The translations under genes were made by a program, and so were the position numbers. Positions 1 through 7,483 of a DNA stretch of 64,000 nt are shown here, piece by piece. Position 1 is the stretch's first letter. The number at the start of each line of letters is the position of its first letter. The DNA lies in the NCBI RefSeq assembly GCF_012676905.1, contig NZ_CP051428.1, positions 3,000,001 through 3,064,000 on the forward strand. The letters run 5' to 3'. Below the pieces are notes generated by a model. That model was not told the DNA's origin. It did not search any database and was given only the letters and a program-made list of their open reading frames with translations. The DNA is from Paenibacillus albicereus (lineage in GTDB: Bacteria > Bacillota > Bacilli > Paenibacillales > Paenibacillaceae).

Positions 1-89
1 GCCAGCTCGCCTTGCCCGTGCGTCTCCGGCGTCCATTCGTCCGGCGGCGCCTGGGCTGGAGAATCTTTTTTCTTCTTTTTCCAGATCAT
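1..89 (-). CDS. Partial N-terminus of an unidentified protein
   Basis: An ATG at 89 (minus strand) opens a frame that runs off the window start without a stop. The 29 visible residues begin MIWKKKKKDS and become Pro/Glu-rich (PAQAPPDEWTPETHGQGEL). A GGAGGG lies 12 nt upstream, a little farther than usual. The basic start followed by an acidic, proline-rich stretch suggests a cytoplasmic N-terminal extension, but nothing identifies the family. It lies downstream of the large repeat region, in the same orientation as its neighbours. The existence of the gene is inferred from the RBS, start and open frame only. Confidence 0.5.
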   Translation of the reverse strand, partial: MIWKKKKKDSPAQAPPDEWTPETHGQGEL

Positions 90-294
90 GGTGAATCTCG
101 ACCCTCCGATTTCTCATCTTTCTCATTTTTCCTGTAGACGGATGGAAATGCTTAAAGGTTACACCGGAAATTGCCTATTTCGAAAAAAAACCGAAAAACG
201 CGACAAAAGTCCCGTTTCAAAGGCGGCTGTTTGGGGCATAGCTTGGGACCGCATCGCATGGGACGGAGACTCCGCATGAGCTCCGGAGCGCGTC

Positions 295-442
295 GCTGCT
301 GACAGCGGAAGCCCAGCAAGAAACTCGGTCTGCACTGCTGCTGGTGGCGGAAGCCCAGCAAGAAGCTCGGACTGCATTGCTGCTGGTGGCGGAAACCCAG
401 TCATAAACTCGAACTGTACTGCTGCTGGTGGCGGATAGCACT
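295..442. repeat. 42-bp tandem repeat, about 3.5 copies
   Basis: Units start at 295, 337, 379 and 421 (partial). The shared core reads GCTGCTGGTGGCGGAAGCCC followed by AGCAAGAARCTCGG. The third copy is the most diverged. Frames through it are open on both strands only because 42 is a multiple of 3. No SD or recognisable protein goes with it. It is the first part of a repeat-rich stretch extending to about 2075. Confidence 0.9.
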
Positions 443-680
443 GCTGGGCACGATGGGGAGTCATTCCGATCTCCCTGGGGCCCTGTTTTCTTGATTTCGT
501 CCGTCAGCAGATGTGAATCCGGCTTCCACGGGAATCGCCGCCGTTTCTCCACGAGCTCCCCGCTTGCTTCAAGGCTACTCCCTGAACGCACGCCGCTTCA
601 CAGGGAGGCTTCGCCCCCTGCGATCGGACTCGCAATCACGCCGCTACGCTCACCAGCCGCTCCCGGACTATACCTGTGTT

Positions 681-1410
681 CGAGTTGCTCGGTTTTTCCG
701 CGCAATTCCACCCGTTTCTCCGGCTCCGCACCCGAGTTGCTCGGTTTTTCCGCGCAGCTCCCTCCGTTTCTCCGGCTCCGCATCCGAGTAACTCGGTTTT
801 TCCGCGCAGCTCTCTCCGTTTCTCCGGCTCCACACCCGAGTTGCTCGGTTTTTCCGCGCAGCTCTCCCCGTTTCCCCGACTCCGCACCCGAGTTAGACGG
901 TTTTTCCGCGCAATTCCCTCCGTTTCTCCGGCACCGCACCCGAGTTACTCGGTTTTTCCGCGCAACTCCCTCTGTTCCCCGACTCCGCACCCGAGTTAGA
1001 CGGTTTTCCCGCGCAACTCCCCCCCGTTTCTCCGGCTCCGCACCCGATTTGCTCGGTTTTTCCGCGCAATTCCACCCGTTTCCCGACTTTGCACCCGAGT
1101 AACTCGGTTTTTCCGCGCAACTCCCTCCGTTTCTCCGGCTCCGCACCCGATTTGCTCGGTTTTTCCGCGCAATCCCCTCCGTTTCACCGACTCCGCACCC
1201 GAGTTGCTCGGTTTTTCCGCGCAATTCCCTCCGTTTCCCCGACTCCGCACCCGAGTAACTCGATTTTTTCGACTTAATCCCTCGTTTACGCGCCTCCTAG
1301 TACCAGCTAACTCGATTTTTTCGACTTAATCCCTCGTTTACGGGCCTCCTAGCACCAGATAGCTCGATTTTTTCGACTTAATCGCTCGATTTCGCGCCTC
1401 CACAGCCGAG
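681..1410. repeat. 52-bp tandem array with hairpin core (locus 1, about 14 units)
   Basis: Units begin at 681, 733, 785, 837, 889, 941, 992, 1045, 1096, 1148, 1200 and 1252, then continue in degenerate form near 1304 and 1356. Spacing is 51-53 bp. Almost every unit up to 1252 contains CGGTTTTTCCGCGCA. In the best units GAGTTGC on the left can pair with GCAACTC on the right, and CGG with CCG around a T5 loop, giving a 7+3 bp hairpin. The rest of the unit (CTCCGTTTCTCCGGCTCCGC type) is also conserved. The last three units change to TCGATTTTTTCGACTTAAT. The same core and period recur at 14615-14874. Confidence 0.95.
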
Positions 1411-1539
1411 ACGACTGGACTGATAAGGCTAGCCGGCAGGGGCGGCAGCTAGGCGGCATAGCTTGCTTACATTTGAAGGGCCCACCGGGCGATGGAGCGA
1501 AGTCAAGCTCGCTGGGCCAGCACGGAGCGCAAGACAAAT

Positions 1540-1564
1540 GTGCTGTTTCACGGCGAGACAGCAC
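1540..1564. repeat. Small inverted repeat
   Basis: GTGCTGT at 1540-1546 and ACAGCAC at 1558-1564 form a perfect 7-bp stem with an 11-nt loop. It lies in non-coding DNA between the 52-bp array and the 28/29-bp repeats. No T-run follows on either strand, so it is not a standard terminator. Confidence 0.5.
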
Positions 1565-1591
1565 GCTCCCTAATAAATGGGGGAGCAGCGG

Positions 1592-1730
1592 GCGGTGGAC
1601 GAAAGGAGCAGAGCAACGGGTGGTGGACGAAAGGAGCGGAGCAGAGGACGATGGGATGAAAGGAGCGGAGCAATGGGCGGTGGACGAAAGGAGTGGAGCA
1701 GAGGGCGATGGGATGAAAGGAGCGGAGCGA
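1592..1730. repeat. 28/29-bp tandem repeat, 5 copies
   Basis: The word GAAAGGAG occurs at 1601, 1629, 1658, 1686 and 1715, alternating 28 and 29 bp spacing. This makes a higher-order unit of about 57 bp, in which GGTGGACGAAAGGAG alternates with GATGGGATGAAAGGAG. It runs directly into the 123-bp block shared with the second locus. Confidence 0.85.
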
Positions 1731-1847
1731 GTCGATGCCTTTCGGAGAAGCGACAGCGGTCCTCTTGGAAGACAGACGCCCTCCGAATAGGAGGTTAGGC
1801 AATCCAGGCATCTGGCTTCCAGTGGAAACGGAGAGAGGCCCGGCTCG
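1725..1847. repeat. 123-bp dispersed block, copy 1
   Basis: This segment aligns without gaps to 14980-15102. By eye about 15 of 123 positions differ (about 88% identity). It contains TGCCTTTCGGAGAAGCG, GTCCTCTTGGAAGAC, a small CCTCC-5nt-GGAGG stem whose loop differs between the copies, and GGCTTCCAGTGGAA. It ends in CGGCTCG, which begins the following tandem array. It is non-coding as far as can be seen. Confidence 0.9.
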
Positions 1848-2075
1848 CCCAGCGACCTGTTCGTCCAGAGAGGCCTGGCTCGCCCGGCGGCCTGCTCGTC
1901 CAGATAGGCCCGGCTCGCTCTGCGGCCTGGTCGTCCAGTAAGGCTCAGCTCGCCCTGCGGCCTGGTCGTCCAGTAAGGCTTAGCTCTCCCTGCGGACTGC
2001 TCGTCCAGATAGGCCTGGCTCGGCTCGCCTGCGGCCTGTTCCTCCAGATTGGCCCGGCTCGCCCAGCGCCCAAGT
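1836..2075. repeat. 35-bp tandem array (locus 1, about 7 units)
   Basis: Units start at 1836, 1871, 1906, 1941, 1976 and 2011, exactly 35 bp apart, with a last unit shifted about 4 bp to 2050. The unit is AGGCCCGGCTCGCYCTGCGG followed by CCTGGTCGTCCAG. It lies about 100 nt beyond the stop codon of the oxidoreductase gene at 2175. Between them (2099-2150) is a weak terminator-like structure (GCTGT/ACAGC with an inner CCGGC/GCCGG stem) followed on the minus strand by a T6 run. Confidence 0.95.
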
Positions 2076-2174
2076 CGCACCCGCCAATGTCCGGCAACAA
2101 AAAAGAAGCTGTCCTCATCCGGCGCATGGCCGGCCTGAAAACAGCCTCTCCCGCTAGGGCTAATCCGTTACCGA

Positions 2175-3191
2175 TTATCCCTCGTTCCTTATCCTGCCTG
2201 CCTCGCGCGATCGGTCCGCCGGGAACTCGAGCCCGATCTGGCGGCGAGCCTCGTCCATGACCTCCATGACCGCCAGCGACAGCTCGAACGTGTTGACGTC
2301 CGACTCCGTCCGGCCTTCGGCGATCAGGCGCACGAACGCCTCGATCTCGTACTGCATCGTGTTGGCCGCCTGCGGACGGCTCAAATCCTCTTCCGCTCCG
2401 CCCCGGAGCTGCAGGCGTACGGACGCCGGCTGGCTGATGCGCTCGATGCGCATGACGCCCTGCTCGCCCTGAATCTCCGCCGGCAGCGACGAATCGCTGA
2501 TCTTGGAGTGCGCGATCAGCGCCTCCATCCCGGGATAGCCGAGCAGCAGGCTGCCCCGGCCGTCCACGCCGGACTCCAGCATGACCGCGCTCGCCTGCAC
2601 GGTCTGCGGCTTGCCGAACAGCGCCACGAGCGGGTACAGGCAGTACACGCCGATATCCATCAGCGAGCCGTTGGACAGCTCCGGCTTGAAGGCGTTCAGC
2701 ACCTCGCCCTCCTTGTAGCGGTCATAGCGGGAGGAATACTGGCAGAACGAGGCAAAGTACTGCCGAACCTCGCCCAGCCGGTGGAGGTTGTCCCGAATCG
2801 CGGCGAAGTTCGGCAGGAACGTCGACTTCATCGCTTCGAGCAGCAGCACGCCGTGCTGCCTGGAAGCGTCGATCATCTCCAGCAGCTCGCGGCTGTTGGA
2901 GGCGATCGGCTTTTCGCACAGCACATGTTTGCCGCGCTTCATGAAGAGGATGGCCTGCTCCGCATGCAGCGCGTTCGGGCTGGCGATGTAGACGGCGTCC
3001 AGCTCGCCGCTCGCCGCCATTTCCTCGAGATCCGTGAACCGGCGCAGGATGCCGTGCTTGTCCGCGAACGCCGCTCCCCTCTCGGCGCTCCGCGAATAAT
3101 GCGCCGCGAGCTGCAGGCCGTCCACGTGCCGAGCCGCGTCGATGAACGATTCCGTGATGAAGTTGGAGCCGATGATTCCGATACGTAGCAT
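2175..3191 (-). CDS. Gfo/Idh/MocA-family oxidoreductase
   Basis: A 338-residue NAD(P)-dependent oxidoreductase. The N-terminal Rossmann fold opens with LRIGIIGSN (residues 2-10). The family EKP motif sits at residues 93-95 (LCEKPIASN) and is followed by the C-terminal alpha/beta substrate domain. The start is the ATG at 3191 because AAGGAGG lies 7-8 nt upstream; the frame is open farther but has no RBS there. It resembles the YulF-like branch, whose substrate (probably a sugar or polyol) cannot be told from sequence. It lies downstream of the glutathione peroxidase terminator, so it probably has its own promoter. Confidence 0.9.
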   Translation of the reverse strand: MLRIGIIGSNFITESFIDAARHVDGLQLAAHYSRSAERGAAFADKHGILRRFTDLEEMAASGELDAVYIASPNALHAEQAILFMKRGKHVLCEKPIASNSRELLEMIDASRQHGVLLLEAMKSTFLPNFAAIRDNLHRLGEVRQYFASFCQYSSRYDRYKEGEVLNAFKPELSNGSLMDIGVYCLYPLVALFGKPQTVQASAVMLESGVDGRGSLLLGYPGMEALIAHSKISDSSLPAEIQGEQGVMRIERISQPASVRLQLRGGAEEDLSRPQAANTMQYEIEAFVRLIAEGRTESDVNTFELSLAVMEVMDEARRQIGLEFPADRSREAGRIRNEG

Positions 3192-3256
3192 GCTTGTTCC
3201 TCCTTGGATCTGGGTCGTATCCAGTCTATCACAGAGAGGGGAAAGCAGGTAGAAAA

Positions 3257-3280
3257 GCCCGCCCCCAAAAGGGAGCGGGC
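3257..3280 (-). terminator. Terminator after the glutathione peroxidase gene
   Basis: A 10-bp GC-rich stem (GCCCGCTCCC/GGGGGCGGGC, one G-U pair) has a TTTT loop and is followed on the minus strand by TTTTCT. It lies 20 nt past the gpx stop codon. Confidence 0.85.
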
Positions 3281-3300
3281 GGACGGCCTTTCGGCGGAGC

Positions 3301-3795
3301 CTACACCGCGGCGCCGGCTCCGAGCAGCCGCCGGATATGGCTCTCGATCTTTTCCGGCTTGTCGGTCGGCGCGAAGCGCTGCACGACGCGGCCATCCTTG
3401 TCGACGAGGAACTTCGTGAAGTTCCATTTGATCGCCTTGGTGCCGAGAAAGCCTTTGGCCTCGCTCGTCAGATGCCGGAACAGCGGATGCGCGCCGTCGC
3501 CGTTGACGTCGACCTTGGCGTACAGCGGGAACGTGACGCCGAAGTTGATGCGGCATGCCTCCTGGATCTGGTCGTTGCCTCCGGGCTCCTGATTGGCGAA
3601 CTGGCCGCACGGAAAGCCGAGCACGGCCAGTCCCTCGTCCTTGTACGTCTGATGCAGCTTCTCCAGCCCGTCGAACTGCGGCGCCAGCCCGCACTTCGTC
3701 GCCGTATTGACGATCAGCATCACCTTGCCCCGATAGGGCTCGAGCGTCACGCTTTCCCCGCTCGCCTTTTGCACCGGAATCTCATAGATCGACAT
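3301..3795 (-). CDS. Glutathione peroxidase (thiol peroxidase, BsaA/Gpo type)
   Basis: A 164-residue glutathione-peroxidase fold enzyme that reduces peroxides; in Firmicutes the reductant is usually thioredoxin or bacillithiol rather than glutathione. The peroxidatic Cys is C35 in NTATKCGL. The second signature, LGFPCGQFANQEP, supplies the Gln and a possible resolving Cys. The WNFTKF motif supplies the tetrad Trp and Asn. Length fits the bacterial family. GGAGG precedes the ATG at 3795. It appears monocistronic, with a promoter at 3828-3856 that overlaps an OhrR-box-like palindrome, consistent with peroxide induction. Confidence 0.95.
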   Translation of the reverse strand: MSIYEIPVQKASGESVTLEPYRGKVMLIVNTATKCGLAPQFDGLEKLHQTYKDEGLAVLGFPCGQFANQEPGGNDQIQEACRINFGVTFPLYAKVDVNGDGAHPLFRHLTSEAKGFLGTKAIKWNFTKFLVDKDGRVVQRFAPTDKPEKIESHIRRLLGAGAAV

Positions 3796-3818
3796 CGGCC
3801 TCGCCTCCTGTTCATCGC

Positions 3819-3856
3819 TTCAATTAAATTGTATAAAATTTAATATCCGTCGTCAA
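3819..3856 (-). promoter_or_regulatory. Sigma-A promoter with OhrR-like operator for gpx
   Basis: On the minus strand TTGACG (3851-3856) and TACAAT (3828-3833) are separated by exactly 17 nt. The palindrome TTCAATTAAATTGTA at 3819-3833 overlaps the -10. It matches the B. subtilis OhrR half-operator TACAATTAAATTGTA at 14 of 15 positions as I recall that site. A second, weaker AT-rich half (AAAATTTAATA) abuts it. The -35 lies at the stop codon of the upstream esterase gene. Confidence 0.65.
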
Positions 3857-4662
3857 TCCGGCTTGCTTGGCCAGCCGAGATCGTCCAGCCAGCTGGCGGA
3901 CAGCTCCAGCCAGCCGCCGGCGCGGCGGTCGCCCGCCGCCATGCCGATGCCGTGCCCTCCGCGCTGATACACATGCAGGTCATAAGGAACGCCGTGCTCC
4001 GCCAGCGCCATGGCGAACCGAAGGCTGTTCCGAGCCGTAACGCCTTCATCCTCCGCCGTATGCCACAGGAACGCCGGCGGCGTATCCGGGCCGACCTGCT
4101 CGTCCGCGCTCAGCAGCGCCTCCAGCTCCGGATCGGGCTGCTCGCCGAGCAGGCTGCGCCGCGATCCGCCGTGCGTCAGCTCCGGCCGCATGCTGATGAC
4201 GGGATAGCACAGCAGCAGCGCGTCCGGGCGGCATCCGATCCGCCGGATCGGGTCCTCCGACAGCGGATCGCCGTCATTGCCGAGCGTGCCGGCGCTCGCC
4301 GCCACATGTCCGCCGGCCGAAAAGCCGAGCAGCGCGATCCGATCGGGATCGACGCCCCACTCCTGCGCGTGCAGCCGCACGAGGCGGATCGCCTGCTGGG
4401 CGTCCTCCAGCGCGCTCGGATAGGCGTACGGAGCGACGCGATAATGCAGGACGAACGCGTGGAAGCCGCGTTCCCGGTACCAGGCCGCGACCGGCTCGGC
4501 TTCGTGCCCGGCGCGCATCGCGTAGCCGCCTCCGGGGCAGACGATGACGGCCCCTCTCGTTTCCGTTCCGGCCGCGGGAAAGCGCAGCAGATGCGGCCGG
4601 TCCTCCTCTTCCGTGCCGAGCGCGCCCGGCGCTCCTTGCGGCCAAAGCTCGATCTTTTCCAT
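3853..4662 (-). CDS. Alpha/beta hydrolase, BD-FAE/acetyl-xylan-esterase-like
   Basis: A 269-residue single-domain alpha/beta hydrolase. The oxyanion motif PGGGY is near residues 43-47. The nucleophile elbow GFSAGGH places the Ser at residue 115. A late Asp lies in HTAEDEGV and the catalytic His in GGHGIG. This set is typical of BD-FAE/Axe-type esterases that deacylate carbohydrate polymers or xylosides. There is no signal peptide, so action is cytoplasmic. AGAGGAG lies about 8 nt before the ATG. It is divergent from the glycosyltransferase gene. The substrate is not predictable. Confidence 0.9.
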   Translation of the reverse strand: MEKIELWPQGAPGALGTEEEDRPHLLRFPAAGTETRGAVIVCPGGGYAMRAGHEAEPVAAWYRERGFHAFVLHYRVAPYAYPSALEDAQQAIRLVRLHAQEWGVDPDRIALLGFSAGGHVAASAGTLGNDGDPLSEDPIRRIGCRPDALLLCYPVISMRPELTHGGSRRSLLGEQPDPELEALLSADEQVGPDTPPAFLWHTAEDEGVTARNSLRFAMALAEHGVPYDLHVYQRGGHGIGMAAGDRRAGGWLELSASWLDDLGWPSKPD

Positions 4663-4769
4663 GGCAGATGCTCCTCTCCAGTCCTGATTCGTCCGTGCGG
4701 TTCACTAGCCTGTTCTCCCCGCGCGGCCGTTCTCCTCCCTCCTCTATACCCTCGATCGGGCCGGTCGAG

Positions 4770-4775
4770 TATACT
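4770..4775 (+). promoter_or_regulatory. Candidate -10 element for the glycosyltransferase gene
   Basis: TATACT stands alone in the divergent 149-nt gap, 36 nt before the GTG start. No convincing -35 is visible 16-18 nt upstream. Confidence 0.3.
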
Positions 4776-4811
4776 AGCAGAAGCATGGACCATCCGAAGG
4801 AGGAATCGACG

Positions 4812-5807
4812 GTGACGAAAGTCGGTCTCGTCATGAGAAAAATTCAGTTCGCGGAGGCGCAAGGCCCCCGCATCTACGCCGAAAGGCTGCAGGCGCTCAG
4901 CCGCGAGCTCGGCGTGGAGATCGTCTTCGTCGCGCCGGACCGCCATGTGAGCGGGTACGACCAGGCGCCGGGCTACGAGTACGAAAAAGGCGATCTCGTC
5001 AACTACGACCTCGTGCTGGAGCAGCTCGACCGGGAGCGGATCGAGCATGTCATCTACACGGTATCCGGGTTCACCTTTCTCAAGATGTTCCGCGACAAGG
5101 CCGTGCTGTTCCCGCACAGCTATCCGCATCCCGACCTGACGGGATACGAGATGATGAAGCCGTTCTACTCGATCGTGGACAAGGCGGTCGTACATACGGA
5201 CTACTTGAAGGGGCTGTTCCGGACCGATTGGGGCGTCACGGACGTGGACGTCATCCCGATCGGCTTCGAGGAAGAGCTCGCCGAGCGCCATTACGATCCG
5301 TCGCAGGTGGTGGAGAACCGCATCCTGTGGATCGGGCGCGACGAGCCGAACCGCCGTCCCGACCTGCCGCTCGAGTACGCGCGCCGCAATCCGGACAAGG
5401 ACGTCGTGATGGCGATGGGCGGCCTCCGCTACCGCGAGAGCATGAAGCGCTACGACATCCCGTCCAACGTGACGCTGAAGTTCGCGCTGACGCGGGACGA
5501 GGTGTTCGAGCTGATGAATTCCGCCAAGGTGTACTGGAGCAGCAGCCGCTTCGACACGTTCTCGATGCCGCTCGCGGAAGCGATGGCGATGGGCAAGCTC
5601 GTCGTCAAGCCGGAGCACCCCTGCTACGGGCATATCGCCTCGACGCATACGTTCGCCGGCAGCGAGTCCAACTGGTTCGAGCTGCTGAACATGGCGGCCG
5701 CGCATCCGCGAAGGGTGTCCGAGGACAACCGCGACCAGGCGTTCAGCCGCTTCGGCGGACGCGTCATGAAGGCGGGCTACGAGAAGTTCTACTCCGGCTG
5801 GCTGTAG
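4812..5807 (+). CDS. Glycosyltransferase, GT-B fold (family 4-like)
   Basis: A 331-residue putative retaining glycosyltransferase. The C-terminal half carries the GT4-type nucleotide-sugar region: WIGRDEPNRRPDL (first strand of the second Rossmann domain), then SSRFDTFSMPLAEAMAMGK with the conserved E. The GTG at 4812 is chosen because AAGGAGGA ends 7 nt upstream; an in-frame ATG about 28 nt earlier has no RBS. There is no signal peptide or membrane segment. It is one of only two plus-strand genes here and stands alone. Acceptor and donor sugars are unknown. Confidence 0.85.
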   Translation: MTKVGLVMRKIQFAEAQGPRIYAERLQALSRELGVEIVFVAPDRHVSGYDQAPGYEYEKGDLVNYDLVLEQLDRERIEHVIYTVSGFTFLKMFRDKAVLFPHSYPHPDLTGYEMMKPFYSIVDKAVVHTDYLKGLFRTDWGVTDVDVIPIGFEEELAERHYDPSQVVENRILWIGRDEPNRRPDLPLEYARRNPDKDVVMAMGGLRYRESMKRYDIPSNVTLKFALTRDEVFELMNSAKVYWSSSRFDTFSMPLAEAMAMGKLVVKPEHPCYGHIASTHTFAGSESNWFELLNMAAAHPRRVSEDNRDQAFSRFGGRVMKAGYEKFYSGWL

Positions 5808-5826
5808 GCATCCGGCTGGCTGGACA

Positions 5827-6693
5827 TCAGCTCCTCATCGCCATCCGATTGCCCGAGCTGTAGCGCCGCAGGCCCGCATAGAACAGGCCGAGCGACAGCG
5901 CCGCCAGCAGCAGCAGCATGCCTGCCGCCGCGGCCATGAAGCTGCCGTCCCAGCCGCGCAGCAGGCCGATCGGCATGTAGCTGATGAAGCCGGCCGGGAG
6001 AATCGTGAACAGCAGCAGCCGCCCGAGCCCCTTGAAGATGTCCGCCGGGTAGGTCGTGAACGCGAGGTAGCTGTTGAACAGCTGGAAGGCGATGCCTTCG
6101 GCGTTGCCGATGAAAAACGCCAGCGAGCCGGCCGCGAGCGTGAAGAACAGGAAGAACAGCCCGGACATCAGCAGCGCGAGCAGGAAAAACGCCAGCCCTT
6201 TCCAGCTGTGGTCGCCGACGTACGCAAAGATCGCTGCGCCGAACAGGAAATCGCCGATCGCCGTCAGCGACATGCGGCTCGCCAGCACGTTCAGCAGCAG
6301 CGGCTTGGGCTGGGTCATATAGACGTCCAGCTCTCCGTTGGCCGTCAGATAGGCGATGCGCGTGAAGTTGCCGAGCAGCACGCTCGCCCAGCCGAAGCCG
6401 CCGGCGCTGACCGCCCAGAGCAGCATGACGTCCTTGAGCTCCCAGCCGGCGACATCCGGGAAGCGGTCGAAGAAGATGCCCCAGAACAGCAGCCAGATGA
6501 CGTTGTTCAGGAACATCATGCCGGCGGTCATGAGGAAGCTCAGCCGGAACTCCATCGCGCCGGCGAGGTTCAGCTTCCAGCAGGTGAGCAGGAACGGCAG
6601 CGTGCCTCGCCAGAACGTTCCTTTGCGCCTCTCCGCTGCAAGCGGGGACGAGGCGGCCGCCGGCCGCTCGGGCAGATTGCGTTCAGCCTCCAT
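5827..6693 (-). CDS. ABC-2 type permease (second permease of an exporter)
   Basis: A 288-residue membrane protein with about six transmembrane helices after a short Arg-rich cytoplasmic N-terminus. It resembles the permeases (COG3694/COG4587 type) that pair with a DRR-like ATPase. AAGGAGG precedes the ATG at 6693. Its start overlaps the end of the other permease gene by 11 nt, so the two are translationally coupled. Together with the next two genes it should form a heteromeric exporter; the cargo (lipid, antibiotic or polysaccharide) is unknown. Confidence 0.88.
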   Translation of the reverse strand: MEAERNLPERPAAASSPLAAERRKGTFWRGTLPFLLTCWKLNLAGAMEFRLSFLMTAGMMFLNNVIWLLFWGIFFDRFPDVAGWELKDVMLLWAVSAGGFGWASVLLGNFTRIAYLTANGELDVYMTQPKPLLLNVLASRMSLTAIGDFLFGAAIFAYVGDHSWKGLAFFLLALLMSGLFFLFFTLAAGSLAFFIGNAEGIAFQLFNSYLAFTTYPADIFKGLGRLLLFTILPAGFISYMPIGLLRGWDGSFMAAAAGMLLLLAALSLGLFYAGLRRYSSGNRMAMRS

Positions 6694-7483
6694 TGACGTT
6701 CAGCCTCCTTATGCCCCGCGAATAGATCCAGGCGCACAGCGCCGCCATGACGGCGATCCATCCGAGCTGCTGCGCCAGATAGGCGCCCAGCTCGGCTCCG
6801 CCGCTGACGGCCGACTTGGCCGGGAAGTACAGCACCGCCTGGAACGGCAGCCAGGCGCAAGCCTGCTGCAGCCAGTGCGGCATCAGGTCGAGCGGGATGA
6901 GCATGCCGCCGACGGTGAACTGCAGCTTTTGCAGGATGAACTCCAGTCCCCGCGTCTCCTCCACCCAAAAGGCGCAGAGCGCGATCGACAGGTTGAGCAG
7001 GAAGGCCAGCGTGAAGCTGCCGAGCCCGAGCACCGCGATCGCCGACCAGCCGGCTCCGAGCTCCGGCGGGCCGACGAGCATCCAGCCGATGAGGCTGCCG
7101 CAGGCCAGATTGATGACGAACCGCAGCGCGGCCTCCCCCAGATAAGAGGCGTACTGGTAGCCGGCGTACGAGATCGGCGTCAGCAGGCGGACGGCGATGC
7201 CGCCGCTCTTGACCTCCTCCTCGATGCGCGTGCACAGCTGCGGGAACGCCATCGTGAACGCCTCCGTCAGCACGAGGTACCAGATGATGTCCTTCAGCCG
7301 GAACCCGGCGATCTCCGCCCCCTCCCCCTGGCCGCTGTACGCCGCCGACCAGAGCTGCATGAACACGTAGAGGATAAGCAGCAGGAACACCGAGCGCATG
7401 AGGAAATCCATCCGGTAGGCGGTCTGCTGCTTGAGCGTGATGCGGACGACGGCGGCGTACTTCGCGCTTTTGGCGGCGATCAT
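6683..7483 (-). CDS. ABC-2 type permease (first permease of an exporter)
   Basis: A 266-residue protein with about six hydrophobic helices, beginning MIAAKSAKYAAVVRITLKQQ. The first strong helix is near residues 28-45. The start at 7483 is fixed by an ATGA overlap with the stop of the ATPase gene; the open frame upstream is only the antisense shadow of that gene. The conserved EEEVKSGGIAVRLLTPI segment between helices 2 and 3 is the coupling-helix region typical of this permease family. Confidence 0.88.
   Translation of the reverse strand: MIAAKSAKYAAVVRITLKQQTAYRMDFLMRSVFLLLILYVFMQLWSAAYSGQGEGAEIAGFRLKDIIWYLVLTEAFTMAFPQLCTRIEEEVKSGGIAVRLLTPISYAGYQYASYLGEAALRFVINLACGSLIGWMLVGPPELGAGWSAIAVLGLGSFTLAFLLNLSIALCAFWVEETRGLEFILQKLQFTVGGMLIPLDLMPHWLQQACAWLPFQAVLYFPAKSAVSGGAELGAYLAQQLGWIAVMAALCAWIYSRGIRRLNVNGG

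Noticed and set aside
681-1410. CRISPR array at 681-1410 or 14615-14874
   Set aside because: The unit period is regular, but the sequence between the cores is itself repeated rather than unique spacers, and there are no cas genes in the window.
159-2127. Several open frames of 60-243 codons over the repeat region, both strands
   Set aside because: They consist of translated tandem repeats (for example RGKTEQLG or AEKPSNSG type), have no SD, and are open on many frames at once. They are by-products of repeat units and high GC.
4668-4811. Longer N-terminus for the glycosyltransferase
   Set aside because: The extra 48 codons lack an SD, are Ser/Pro/Arg-rich and precede the well-spaced AAGGAGGA-GTG start.
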